A DNA stretch of 64,000 nucleotides, from assembly GCA_963794385.1 (NCBI GenBank), contig CAWCDT010000011.1:124001-188000 (forward strand), read 5' to 3'. The DNA is from Gaiellasilicea sp963794385 (GTDB lineage: Bacteria > Actinomycetota > Thermoleophilia > Gaiellales > Gaiellaceae). The notes beneath the pieces are model-generated. The model searched no databases. It was not told the DNA's origin and was given only the letters and a program-made list of their open reading frames with translations. A program made the translations under genes and the position numbers. Below are positions 1-7,960 of this stretch, one piece after another (position 1 is the first letter of the stretch; every line of letters begins with the position of its first letter).

Positions 1-1096
1 CAGTCCGCAGCCTCGTGCCTCCGGCGGACCCGATCGCGAGCGCGATGCCGTCCTCGGAGAGCGCGAGGCTCGGCGCCATCATGCTGGCCATCCGCTCGCC
101 CGGCTGGAGCGGCGCCAGCAGGAGGTCGACCTCGCCGAGCATGCTGTTCAGGTGTAGATCGAGCCCGGGCAGGAAGTCGCCGGTACCGAGCCCGAGGCTC
201 GTCGTAAGCACGCAGGCTCGGCCCTCACCGTCCGCGGTGACGAGGTTGGTCGTATCGCCGCCGACGGCCGGGCCGTCGAGCGCGTTGAGGAGAGCCTGGA
301 CACGCGCCGCCGGCTCGAGGCCTCGCAGCGGCGCCAGGCGCCGGAGCGACTCCGGCACGCCCGAGAGTCCTTCACGCGTGAGGAAGCGGGTCCCGGCGTA
401 GGGCAGCTCGAGCGGCTCGACCCAGCGTGCTTCGTAGCGCTCCAGGTCGTCGCCTGTAAGACCGACCCCGTCGAACTCGAGCAGCGCATGCGAGAGCGAG
501 CCGGTGTAGACGCTCTGGGCGCCCTCTGCGGCGACCAGCTCCAGCGCGGCCTCCAGGCCAGGTTGCGCCAGCGTCTCGCCCGGCTCGAGCGGGCGGCCTT
601 GCGGGGCATAGATCCGCGCCCCGTCTGCCTGCATGGTGAAGACCGGCGCGAGCATGGCGAGGCAGGAGGCGTGAGCGGGAGGCACGATCACGCCGTCGCG
701 GGCCAGCCGCCGGGCCGGCTCGACGAGCCGCGGCCAGGGGAGCCTGCCGTGGCGGCGCCAGAGCGCGTCCAGCCCGGCCGGAAGACCCGGCACGGCGCAG
801 GTGCCCGGTCCGACGGCGTAGTGGACGAGCTCCTCCCCGAACGGCACCTTCAGCTCCACGGGCGGCGCGCCCGTCCCGGAGGGCACGTCGACGAAGCAGT
901 CGAGCAGCGAGGCCTCACTCCCGTCCCAGTAGAGCGCGTGTCCGCCGCCGAGCAAGCCGGTCATGATCGTCTCCGCGACGCAGGAGGCGAGGCAGGCGGC
1001 GACCGCTGCGTCCGCCGCAGTCCCACCCTCCTCGAGGATCTCGATCCCGGCCGCCACCGTGTCGGGATGCCCGGCTGCAACACCGCTTGGAAGCAC
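1..1096 (-). CDS. gamma-glutamyltransferase family protein, 3' end outside the window
   Basis: Member of the Ntn-hydrolase gamma-glutamyltranspeptidase family, which cleaves or transfers gamma-glutamyl groups from glutathione-type substrates and autoprocesses at a threonine. Reading the minus strand from GTG 1096 gives 365 residues open to the window edge. The N-terminus (AAGHPDTVAAGIEILEEGG, then AADAAVAACLA) matches the family start. GGDTTNLVTADGEG near residues 279-292 carries the expected catalytic Thr (about Thr282). GERMASMMAPSLAL and GSAGGTRLRT near the end match the conserved C-terminal substrate-binding motifs. The segment before the catalytic Thr is shorter than in E. coli Ggt, so this is a compact member. 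No signal peptide is seen, suggesting a cytoplasmic protein. The frame has a stop just upstream of GTG 1096, which fixes the start. It is divergent from rpsO. The last part, roughly 50-100 residues in the family, is off the window. Confidence 0.85.
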   Translation of the reverse strand, partial: MLPSGVAAGHPDTVAAGIEILEEGGTAADAAVAACLASCVAETIMTGLLGGGHALYWDGSEASLLDCFVDVPSGTGAPPVELKVPFGEELVHYAVGPGTCAVPGLPAGLDALWRRHGRLPWPRLVEPARRLARDGVIVPPAHASCLAMLAPVFTMQADGARIYAPQGRPLEPGETLAQPGLEAALELVAAEGAQSVYTGSLSHALLEFDGVGLTGDDLERYEARWVEPLELPYAGTRFLTREGLSGVPESLRRLAPLRGLEPAARVQALLNALDGPAVGGDTTNLVTADGEGRACVLTTSLGLGTGDFLPGLDLHLNSMLGEVDLLLAPLQPGERMASMMAPSLALSEDGIALAIGSAGGTRLRT

Positions 1097-1190
1097 GGGT
1101 TGCTACCCTACGCGGCGACCGAGCTCTCGGCCGGACGTGTCTTCCTTCACGCCGCGCGGGGACTCCGGAGACGACAACAGAGGAGGACGC

Positions 1191-1460
1191 ATGGCCCTCA
1201 CCAAGGAAGTGAAGCAGGAGCTGATCGGGAAGCACGGCCGCAACGAGGCGGACACGGGCTCCCCGGAGGTGCAGATCGCGATGCTCACGAGGCGGATCAA
1301 CGACCTCACCGAGCACCTGCGGACGCACCAGAAGGACCACTACTCCCGGCGCGGGCTGCTGAAGCTCGTCGGCCGGCGGCGGCGGTTCCTCACGTACATG
1401 CAGAAGCACGACCTCGAGGGCTATCGCGCCCTGATCAAGGAGCTAGGCCTCAGGCGCTAG
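1191..1460 (+). CDS. rpsO: 30S ribosomal protein S15
   Basis: Primary 16S rRNA-binding protein of the small subunit platform. The product is 89 residues, the usual family length, and shows the S15 signature (TGSPEVQIAMLT, then TEHLRTHQKDHYSRRGLL and RRRFLTYM). The ATG is preceded by an AGAGGAGGA Shine-Dalgarno about 3 bases upstream, so the start is secure. It is followed by a long hairpin and then pnp, the widely conserved rpsO-pnp pair; the two are probably co-transcribed. Confidence 0.98.
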   Translation: MALTKEVKQELIGKHGRNEADTGSPEVQIAMLTRRINDLTEHLRTHQKDHYSRRGLLKLVGRRRRFLTYMQKHDLEGYRALIKELGLRR

Positions 1461-1467
1461 CAATCAG

Positions 1468-1532
1468 GGAGAGTGGAAGCTTGGACGAGCCCCGCAGTCA
1501 CGTGCCGGGGCTGATCCAAACTTCCACTCTCC
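1468..1532 (+). promoter_or_regulatory. long imperfect hairpin between rpsO and pnp
   Basis: GGAGAGTGGAAG (1468-1479) pairs perfectly with CTTCCACTCTCC (1521-1532). Inside it TTGGA (1481-1485) pairs with TCCAA (1515-1519), and AGCCCCG (1488-1494) with CGGGGCT (1506-1512), giving a stem of about 24 pairs around an 11-base loop. No T-run follows, so a simple terminator is unlikely. In E. coli an RNase III-cleaved hairpin at the same place lets PNPase autoregulate its mRNA; the position and shape suggest the same role here (inference). Confidence 0.75.
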
Positions 1533-1556
1533 ACCAAGCAGAGTGGAGGAAATGGA

Positions 1557-4028
1557 ATGAGCACCGTCATGGGGCAAGCTGCCTCAGTCGCCGTAGAGAT
1601 CGGCGGCAAGGAGATCACGTTCGAAACCGGTCGGCTCGCCAAGCAGGCGGACGGCGCGGTCGTGATGCGCTCGGGCGAGACGATGGTCCTCGCGACCGCC
1701 GTCGGCCGCCCGGAGGCGCGTGAAGGAGCGGACTTCTTCCCGCTCACGATCGACGTCGAGGAGCGGGCGTACGCCGCCGGGAAGATCCCCGGCGGCTTCT
1801 TCAAGCGCGAGGGCCGCGCCACCGAGCGCGCTACCCTGACGGCACGAATGATCGACCGGCCGATCCGGCCGCTGTGGCCGAAGGGCTTCCGCAACGAGGT
1901 GCAGGTCATCTGCACCGTCCTCTCGGCCGACCTGGTCACCCCGCACGACATCCTCTGCATCAACGGCGCCTCGGCCGCGCTGATGATCTCGCCGCTGCCG
2001 TTCTTCGGGCCGATCGGTGCCGTCCGCATCGGCCGCGTCGACGGCGAGCTCGTCGTCAACCCGACGCACGAGGAGAACTTCGAGGAGTCGTCGCTCGACC
2101 TGATCGTCGTCGGCACGATGGACGGCCTGACGATGGTCGAGGCCGGCGCCGACGAGGTGCCGGAGGACATCCTTCTCGAGGCGCTCGAGCTCGCGCAGCA
2201 GGAGATCCGCAAGCTGTGCGAGGCGCAGGAGGATCTGCGCCGTCAGGCCGGCAAGGTGAAGTGGCTCGACCTCGAGCTGAATGCGGAGATCGAGAGCACC
2301 CACGGCCACGCAATCTGGGAAAGCCTGCAGGCGAAGGGCCTCCGCGAGGGTGCGGCGATCACCGACGAGCTCGAGGACGAGCTCGCGTCAGAGCTCTCGA
2401 TGGACTCGACCGAGGACGACATCAACCGGCGCATGCAGGTCCGCGCCGGGCTCGCGGCCCTGCTCGAGAAGCAGCGGCTCGCGTCGGCCGAGGGTCCAGT
2501 ACGGGCTCAGTTCGAGGATGACCTGCGCGCCCTCACGGACGCGGAGCAGGATTCGAAGGAGTTGAAGTCGGCCAAGCGGCACCTCCTCTTCGACCGGATC
2601 GTCGACACCGTCGAGCTGCCGTTCCCGGTCGGCCCGGCGACGGTCGAAGGCGAGTCTCCAGTCGTGAAGGACGCGGTCACGAAGAGCTACGTCAAGAAGG
2701 CCGCGGAGGCGATCTACAAGGATCTCGTCCGGAAGAAGATCGCGATCGACAAGCGGCGCCCCGACGGCCGCAGCGCCGACGAGATCCGCGCGATCGAGTG
2801 CGAGGTCACCGTCAGCCCCCGGGCGCACGGGACAGGCCTCTTCCAGCGCGGCCAGACCCAGGTGCTGTCGCTGCTGACTCTCGGCACGGCCAAGGAGGGG
2901 CAGCGGATCGACGACCTCTCGCTCGAGACCGACCGCCGCTTCATGCACCACTACAACTTCCCGCCCTATTCGGTCGGGGAGACCGGTTTCATGCGCGGCC
3001 CCAAGCGGCGCGACATCGGTCACGGCGCCCTGGCGCAGCGGGCGCTGGAGGCGGTGATCCCGCCTGCGGAGGAGTTCCCGTACACGATCCGGATCGTCTC
3101 GGAGACGCTGGAGTCGAACGGCTCCTCCTCGATGGGCTCGGTCTGCGGCTCGACTCTCGCGCTGATGGATGCTGGCGTGCCGATCAAGGCCCCGGTCTCC
3201 GGCATCGCGATGGGCCTCGTCAAGGAGGGCGACGACTACGTCATCCTCACCGACATCCAGGGCGCGGAGGACCACCTGGGCGACATGGACTTCAAGGTCG
3301 CCGGCACGCGGGAGGGCATCACCGCGCTGCAGATGGACATCAAGATCACCGGCGTCACGCAGGAGATCATGCGCGGCGCGCTCGAGCAGGCGAAGCGGGC
3401 GCGTGAGTTCATCCTCGACCGGATGCTGGAGGCGCTGCCGCAGGCCCGCACGGAGCTGGCCCCGCACGCGCCTCGGATCTCGTCGATCCAGATCAACCCG
3501 GAGTTCATCGGGATGGTGATCGGCAAGGGCGGCGAGACGATCCGCTCGCTGGAGTCGGAGTTCGACGTCCAGATCGACATCGAGGAGGACGGCACGATCC
3601 TCGTCTACGCGACCGAGGGCACCAAGGCCGACGCGGCGATCGCCGCGATCGACGCGTTGACAAAGGAGCCGGAGGTGGGGGACGCCTTCACCGGCAAGGT
3701 CGTGAAGACGACCCAGTTCGGCGCCTTCGTGGAGCTGAAGAAGGGCACAGACGGGCTCCTGCACGTCTCCAACGTCGGCCCGGGCCGGGTCGCGCACATC
3801 GAGGACGTGATGACGCGCGGCGACCTCGTCGACGTGCTCGTGCAGGAGGTCGACAAGGCGCGCGGCCGGATCGGCCTCAAGCTCGTCCACAAGCACGAGG
3901 ACGGGCGCCTGGTCGAGCCGGCGGAGCTGATCGAGCGGGCGAAGAACGCGCCGCCGCGTCCGCCGGAGGAGGAGCGCCCGCGCGGCGACCGCCGCGGCGG
4001 TCGCGACCGCGGCCCGCGCCGCAGCTAG
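1557..4028 (+). CDS. pnp: polyribonucleotide nucleotidyltransferase (PNPase)
   Basis: Phosphorolytic 3'-5' exoribonuclease that releases nucleoside diphosphates and works in mRNA decay with RNase J and RNase Y, both also encoded here. Order of domains in the 823 residues: RNase PH-like core 1 (about 10-140), a helical linker, RNase PH-like core 2 (about 400-620, with FMHHYNFPPYSVGE), KH domain (IGMVIGKGGETIRSLE, about 650), S1 domain (about 705-775) and a short Arg/Gly/Asp-rich tail. The helical section between the cores is about 80 residues longer than I expect for the family, and charged. ATG 1557 has GTGGAGGA just upstream; ATG 1569 is a less likely alternative. It is separated from rpsO by the long hairpin. 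Confidence 0.97.
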   Translation: MSTVMGQAASVAVEIGGKEITFETGRLAKQADGAVVMRSGETMVLATAVGRPEAREGADFFPLTIDVEERAYAAGKIPGGFFKREGRATERATLTARMIDRPIRPLWPKGFRNEVQVICTVLSADLVTPHDILCINGASAALMISPLPFFGPIGAVRIGRVDGELVVNPTHEENFEESSLDLIVVGTMDGLTMVEAGADEVPEDILLEALELAQQEIRKLCEAQEDLRRQAGKVKWLDLELNAEIESTHGHAIWESLQAKGLREGAAITDELEDELASELSMDSTEDDINRRMQVRAGLAALLEKQRLASAEGPVRAQFEDDLRALTDAEQDSKELKSAKRHLLFDRIVDTVELPFPVGPATVEGESPVVKDAVTKSYVKKAAEAIYKDLVRKKIAIDKRRPDGRSADEIRAIECEVTVSPRAHGTGLFQRGQTQVLSLLTLGTAKEGQRIDDLSLETDRRFMHHYNFPPYSVGETGFMRGPKRRDIGHGALAQRALEAVIPPAEEFPYTIRIVSETLESNGSSSMGSVCGSTLALMDAGVPIKAPVSGIAMGLVKEGDDYVILTDIQGAEDHLGDMDFKVAGTREGITALQMDIKITGVTQEIMRGALEQAKRAREFILDRMLEALPQARTELAPHAPRISSIQINPEFIGMVIGKGGETIRSLESEFDVQIDIEEDGTILVYATEGTKADAAIAAIDALTKEPEVGDAFTGKVVKTTQFGAFVELKKGTDGLLHVSNVGPGRVAHIEDVMTRGDLVDVLVQEVDKARGRIGLKLVHKHEDGRLVEPAELIERAKNAPPRPPEEERPRGDRRGGRDRGPRRS

Positions 4029-4040
4029 AAGGACGTGACC

Positions 4041-4068
4041 CGAGGGGGCGGCGGAAGCCGCCCCCTCG
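4041..4068. terminator. bidirectional terminator hairpin between pnp and the convergent methyltransferase gene
   Basis: A perfect 12-bp stem CGAGGGGGCGGC / GCCGCCCCCTCG closes a GGAA tetraloop. It sits 12 bases after the pnp stop and abuts the stop codon of the opposite-strand gene, so it can serve both. No long U-tract is present. Confidence 0.8.
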
Positions 4069-5502
4069 TCATTCCGCGACGAGGAAGCCGGTCTCGAGCA
4101 TCCCGCGCAGGATCGCCGCCGAATCGGCGAGCGCCTCCTCGCCGAGCGTGCCGACGACCGCCGCTCGGGCCGTCATCCGGCCGTCGAGCGCGCGGAGGAG
4201 CTTCAGCGTCGGCTCGTCGACGTCGGCGCGGAAGCCGAGGCCCTCCTCCAGGGCGAGGGTGGCACTCGTGACGGTCCAGCCCTCGCTCGGGGCGACGACC
4301 TGCTCGAAGCGGGCTGTGGGAGCGAGCGAGAGGCGGCGCTCGAGCAGCTCGTCGTCGCCGCCGGCGGCCGCATCGACGCCCGCGAACATCCGCAGCAGAT
4401 GGCTCGAGGCGGGCTCGAGCGGCCTCGGCGGCAGGCTCGCGCCGCGGCTCCAGGTTTCCCCGTCACGGCGGCGGAGCACGAGCGCTCCGTAGGCGACGGC
4501 TTCGATCCCGAGCTCGCGGTAGTAGTCCGTCCAGCGGTCGAGCGCGGCGCCGAACTCCGCGGGCGTCTCCACCGCCTCCCTGGTCCAGGCGGCCGCATTC
4601 GAGAGCGGGTCGTCGGTCGTCGAATGCAGGATCCAGGCGTCACAACCGGTCCCGTTGAGCCATTTGCGCGGACGCGCGGCCGGATCGTCCCCAGACTGCG
4701 CCCAGCTCGCCATCAGTGTCGCGTAGCCGTCAGACTCGAGCAACTGAGGCAGTCCGCGGACGAGCTCCTCGCTGAGGCGGTCGCCGGCGATCCCGCTGTC
4801 GCGGAAGGTGTAGTCGGTGTCCGGCGAGATCACGTACGGCGGGTTGCACGCAATGCAGCCGAAGCGCTCGCCTGTGACAGGCTCGAGCAGGCTACCCTGA
4901 CGCAGCTCGACGTTCGCGATGCCGTTCAGGGCGAGATTGAAGGCGGCGAAGGCGAGCGCGCGCTCGTTCACGTCGGTCGCGACAACCCGCCCGGCGTGGC
5001 GCGAGAGCAGCAGCGCCTGGATCCCGTTGCCGGTGCCGACGTCGAGCGCCCTCTCGACCGGCTCGCGCACGGTCAGGTGCGCCAACGCCGTGGACGGGCG
5101 GTGGACGCCCGCAACCCGGTCCTTGCCGCCGACGTCGAGCCGGTCGGAGGCGATGAAGAGGTCGTCGTGCGGGACGAGGCGGGCACGTCCGTGCAAGGCA
5201 TCGTCGTGCGCCTCGGCCAGCCCGACCTCGAGCAGGAGCGCCGCGCCGTCTCCGAGCGTCTGGTCACAGGCGGCTGTCGACGCGGGGTCGCCGACCAGCA
5301 GGAGCGTAATCAGCGTCGAGAGCGCGTCCGGTTCCGCCCCGAGCCGACGCCGGTACACCTCGACGTCCCGATGCGAGAACATCGGCTCCGCCGTCGCGTG
5401 GAGCCGCCGTGCGATCCCCGTGCCCGTGTAGCCGACGCCCGCGAGCAGCTCCCGCAGCCGCGTCGCGAACTCCGCAGTGGGCGGGGAAGGCGCCGGGATC
5501 AG
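4069..5502 (-). CDS. class I SAM-dependent methyltransferase, HemK/PrmC-like
   Basis: SAM-binding motif DVGTGNG (residues 114-120 counted from ATG 5382) and catalytic-loop motif NPPY (180-183) identify a class I methyltransferase of the type that modifies glutamine N5 or adenine N6. The target is unknown. About 110 residues before the SAM fold and 170 after it form extra domains, as in the long actinobacterial two-domain members. The only canonical start is ATG 5382, giving 437 residues. However, in-frame coding (IPAPSPPTAEFATRLRELL, then a GYTGTGIA motif) continues 40 codons upstream to a CTG that overlaps the TGA stop of hcp in a CTGA arrangement. I therefore place the start at CTG 5502, giving 477 residues; this choice is tentative. 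The gene is downstream of hcp and probably in its transcript. Confidence 0.8.
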   Translation of the reverse strand: MIPAPSPPTAEFATRLRELLAGVGYTGTGIARRLHATAEPMFSHRDVEVYRRRLGAEPDALSTLITLLLVGDPASTAACDQTLGDGAALLLEVGLAEAHDDALHGRARLVPHDDLFIASDRLDVGGKDRVAGVHRPSTALAHLTVREPVERALDVGTGNGIQALLLSRHAGRVVATDVNERALAFAAFNLALNGIANVELRQGSLLEPVTGERFGCIACNPPYVISPDTDYTFRDSGIAGDRLSEELVRGLPQLLESDGYATLMASWAQSGDDPAARPRKWLNGTGCDAWILHSTTDDPLSNAAAWTREAVETPAEFGAALDRWTDYYRELGIEAVAYGALVLRRRDGETWSRGASLPPRPLEPASSHLLRMFAGVDAAAGGDDELLERRLSLAPTARFEQVVAPSEGWTVTSATLALEEGLGFRADVDEPTLKLLRALDGRMTARAAVVGTLGEEALADSAAILRGMLETGFLVAE

Positions 5503-5984
5503 ATCTTGACGTTCTTCTTCAGGTCCCAGCCGGCGTGGGTCCCCGAGTCCAGCGATCCGTCGGCCTTCTGCGCGAAGTAGTCGAACGAGAGCTTGACGAA
5601 GTTGAGCGCGAACGTGTCGACCGGCCGCTCGTCGCCCTCCGCTCCGCCGATCGTGTACGAGGAGATGAGCACGTCACTCAACTTCATCTTGATGTACTCC
5701 TGCTGCGCCTGGCCGGCCTTGCGGACCGTGAGCACTGCCTGCTTGATGTGCTTTCCCTGCGCGCAGTGCAGGAAGAGCTGGGGCGACGCCTTGGTGGTGC
5801 GCGCCGTGAAGGAGAAGTCGCTCATCTGGACCTTGCCGGCGCCGCCTCCGCCGCCCGGGGCCTGGGTCCCGGTCTGCGTCTCGCCGAAGCTGAACGAGAG
5901 CACGTCAATCTCGCCCTTGTGCTTCGAGTCGTTGCTCTCGCCGGTAATCCCGTCGAGCTTCAGGAAGTAGTCGTTGGCGGCCAT
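5499..5984 (-). CDS. Hcp-family tube protein, orphan
   Basis: Member of the Hcp family, whose members form hexameric rings that stack into the inner tube of type VI secretion systems. The 161 residues have the family length and pattern: ANDYFLKLDGITGES at the start, IDVLSFSFGE, a Gly-rich loop (AGKVQMSDFSF), SPQLFLHCAQGKHI and VKLSFDYFAQ near the end. No signal peptide or membrane segment is seen. No TssB, TssC, VgrG, ClpV or baseplate gene is present in the window, so it cannot be assigned to a secretion machine. ATG 5984 is driven by a near-consensus promoter (5998-6026). The stop overlaps the proposed CTG start of the methyltransferase gene. It could be an exported structural or extracellular protein recruited from the Hcp fold; the function is unknown. 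Confidence 0.88.
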   Translation of the reverse strand: MAANDYFLKLDGITGESNDSKHKGEIDVLSFSFGETQTGTQAPGGGGGAGKVQMSDFSFTARTTKASPQLFLHCAQGKHIKQAVLTVRKAGQAQQEYIKMKLSDVLISSYTIGGAEGDERPVDTFALNFVKLSFDYFAQKADGSLDSGTHAGWDLKKNVKI

Positions 5985-5997
5985 CCCTGCACGGTGG

Positions 5998-6026
5998 AGC
6001 TAACCCCCAACGGGCGCCGAAGTCAA
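5998..6026 (-). promoter_or_regulatory. sigma70-type promoter of the hcp gene
   Basis: On the minus strand TTGACT (6026-6021) is followed after 17 bases by TTAGCT (6003-5998), the optimal spacing for the housekeeping sigma factor. Transcription would start near 5991, leaving a very short leader before ATG 5984. This is one of the best promoter matches in the window. Confidence 0.7.
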
Positions 6027-6047
6027 GCCGCACCCGAGAGGCGGAGC

Positions 6048-6053
6048 TACGAT
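6048..6053 (+). promoter_or_regulatory. -10 element TACGAT, leaderless start of the M16 peptidase gene
   Basis: TACGAT ends 6 bases before GTG 6060, so the transcript would begin at or next to the start codon. No Shine-Dalgarno is visible. Confidence 0.5.
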
Positions 6054-6059
6054 CGGCCG

Positions 6060-7346
6060 GTGCAGCGCTACGAGCTCTCGCAGCTCCCCACGGGGGAGCG
6101 CGTCATCTCCGAGCACGTCCCGAGCGTCCGCTCCGTCTCGCTCGGCTTCTGGATCGGGACCGGCTCACGCGACGAGACGGACGCTCGGGCGGGCGTGTCG
6201 CACTTCATCGAGCACCTGCTCTTCAAGGGCACGGGCGCGCACACCGCCCAGGAGATCGCCGAGATCTTCGACGGGCTCGGCGGCGAGCTGAACGCGGCGA
6301 CGTCACGCGAGACGACGCTCCTGTTCGCCCGCGTGCCGGACGACCGGCTGGAGGCGGCGCTCGACGTGGTCGTCGGGATGATCTACGACCCGGTCTTCGC
6401 GGACGTGGACGCCGAGCGCGAGGTCGTGCTCGAGGAGATCGCGATGGTCGACGACAACCCGCAGGACCTCGTCCACGACGTCATCGCCGAGGCCGTTTTC
6501 GGCGGCCACCCGCTGGGCCGGCCGGTGATCGGCCGGGCCGAGGTGATCTCGTCCGTGTCCCGGCGGGCGCTCGCCGCCTACCATCGCGCCGCGTACGCGC
6601 ACGACAACGTCGTCGTCGCGGCGGCCGGGAACGTGACCCACGAGCGCGTGCTCGAGCTGCTCGCCGCCCGGATCCCGGCCACGGACACGCCCGCGCGCCG
6701 CGTGCGCAAGCCGTTCGGGCGCATCCCGGCGCCGGGGTACCGCTTCCTGCGCCGGCCGACCGAGCAGTACCACGTCTGCCTCGGCGCGACGGGGATCTCG
6801 CGCCGGGACGAGCGGCGCTTCGCCGCCTCGCTGCTGGACTCGATCCTCGGGGGCTCCGCCTCCTCGCGGCTCTTCCAGGAGATCCGCGAGAAGCGGGGGA
6901 TGGCCTACGCGGTCTACAGCTTCGCCTCGCAGTACTCCGACTCCGGCCAGGTCGGGCTCTACGTCGGTACGCGCGAGGAGAATCTCGTCGCATGCCTCGA
7001 GATCGTCGCGCGCGAGCTGTCGGACGTGTCCGCCGGGAACGTCAGGCCGGGCGAGCTCGAGCGGGCGAAGGAGAACCTGAAGGGACGGATGCTCCTCTCG
7101 ATGGAGTCGACCTCGAACCGGATGAGCCGGTTCGGCAAGTCGCTCGTCACCGGCACCGAGCTGCTCTCGCTCGAGGAGCTCGTCGAGCGGATCGACGCCG
7201 TCACGGGCGAGGACGTAGCGCTCGTCGCGGGCGAACTGCTCGGGCTCGACCGGCTCTCGGCGGCCGGGATCGGCCCGAACGAGGCCCGGTTCCGCGCCGC
7301 AGTGGAGCAGGTCAACCCGGCGCTCGTCGGGCGACAGGCGGCGTGA
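6060..7346 (+). CDS. M16 family zinc metallopeptidase
   Basis: Zinc endopeptidase of the pitrilysin/processing-peptidase family. The 428 residues carry the inverted zinc motif HxxEH at 48-52 (HFIEH in the GVSHFIEHLLFKG block) followed by EREVVLEEIAM, which supplies the third ligand. The second, catalytically inactive M16 half follows, with the Arg/Tyr-type REKRGMAYAVYS motif. No signal peptide is seen, so it is likely cytoplasmic. Start GTG 6060 fits the family N-terminus (RYELSQLPTGERV). In actinobacteria this gene commonly follows pnp and precedes dapB, as it does here; dapB overlaps its stop (GTGA). Confidence 0.93.
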   Translation: MQRYELSQLPTGERVISEHVPSVRSVSLGFWIGTGSRDETDARAGVSHFIEHLLFKGTGAHTAQEIAEIFDGLGGELNAATSRETTLLFARVPDDRLEAALDVVVGMIYDPVFADVDAEREVVLEEIAMVDDNPQDLVHDVIAEAVFGGHPLGRPVIGRAEVISSVSRRALAAYHRAAYAHDNVVVAAAGNVTHERVLELLAARIPATDTPARRVRKPFGRIPAPGYRFLRRPTEQYHVCLGATGISRRDERRFAASLLDSILGGSASSRLFQEIREKRGMAYAVYSFASQYSDSGQVGLYVGTREENLVACLEIVARELSDVSAGNVRPGELERAKENLKGRMLLSMESTSNRMSRFGKSLVTGTELLSLEELVERIDAVTGEDVALVAGELLGLDRLSAAGIGPNEARFRAAVEQVNPALVGRQAA

Positions 7347-7960
7347 AGGTCTTCCTGCTGGGGCGTCGCGGCCGGGTCGGCTCGGTGCTCGGCCCGGCGC
7401 TCGAGGAGGCGGGGCACGAGCTCGTCGAGTCGACGCACGGGGCCGAGGCGGCCGTCGACTTCACCCGCCCGGAGGCGGTGGAGGAGAACGTCCGCGTCTG
7501 CCTCGAGGACGGGGTGCCCGTCGTCGTCGGCACGACCGGGTTCGACCAGGAGCGGGTGGCCGCCCTGGCCCGCGTCCAGGAGCTGCCCGTCTTCTACGCT
7601 CCCAACTTCGCGCTCGGCGCAGTCCTGATGCTCCGCTTCGCCGCCGAAGCGGCCAAGGTGATGCCACACGCCGAGATCGTCGAGCTGCACCACGAGGCGA
7701 AGCTCGACGCCCCCTCGGGCACGGCGAAGGCGACTGCAGCCCTCCTGCCGCCGGGGACGCCGATCCACTCCGTCCGCCTGCCCGGGCTGGTCGCCCACCA
7801 GGAGGTGATCTTCGGCGGGCCTGGGCAGACGCTCACGATCCGGCACGACACGACCTCACGCGAGGCGTTCGTCCCCGGCGTCCTCCTGGCGCTCGAGAAG
7901 CTGCGCGAGCTGCCTCCCGGCCTCACCGTCGGCCTCGACGCCCTCCTGGAACGGCCGTGA
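7343..7960 (+). CDS. dapB: 4-hydroxy-tetrahydrodipicolinate reductase
   Basis: NAD(P)H-dependent second committed step of the lysine/diaminopimelate pathway. The Rossmann start (VFLLGRRGRVGS), GTTGFDQE, and the substrate-binding block ELHHEAKLDAPSGTA, with the catalytic His and Lys, are all present. At 205 residues it is shorter than typical DapB (about 245-270). The loss lies between the first nucleotide-binding strands, while all catalytic motifs are retained. GTG 7343 overlaps the stop of the M16 gene. dapA lies 1.1 kb downstream. Confidence 0.94.
   Translation: MKVFLLGRRGRVGSVLGPALEEAGHELVESTHGAEAAVDFTRPEAVEENVRVCLEDGVPVVVGTTGFDQERVAALARVQELPVFYAPNFALGAVLMLRFAAEAAKVMPHAEIVELHHEAKLDAPSGTAKATAALLPPGTPIHSVRLPGLVAHQEVIFGGPGQTLTIRHDTTSREAFVPGVLLALEKLRELPPGLTVGLDALLERP

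Noticed and set aside
488..1723. 411-residue plus-strand ORF across the window start and rpsO
   Set aside because: Arg/Gly/Ala-rich shadow antisense to the gamma-glutamyltransferase gene and out of frame with rpsO.
5409..6059. Extended 645-residue reading of the M16 peptidase from 5409
   Set aside because: The upstream 217 codons are antisense to hcp and have shadow-frame composition; GTG 6060 fits the family N-terminus.
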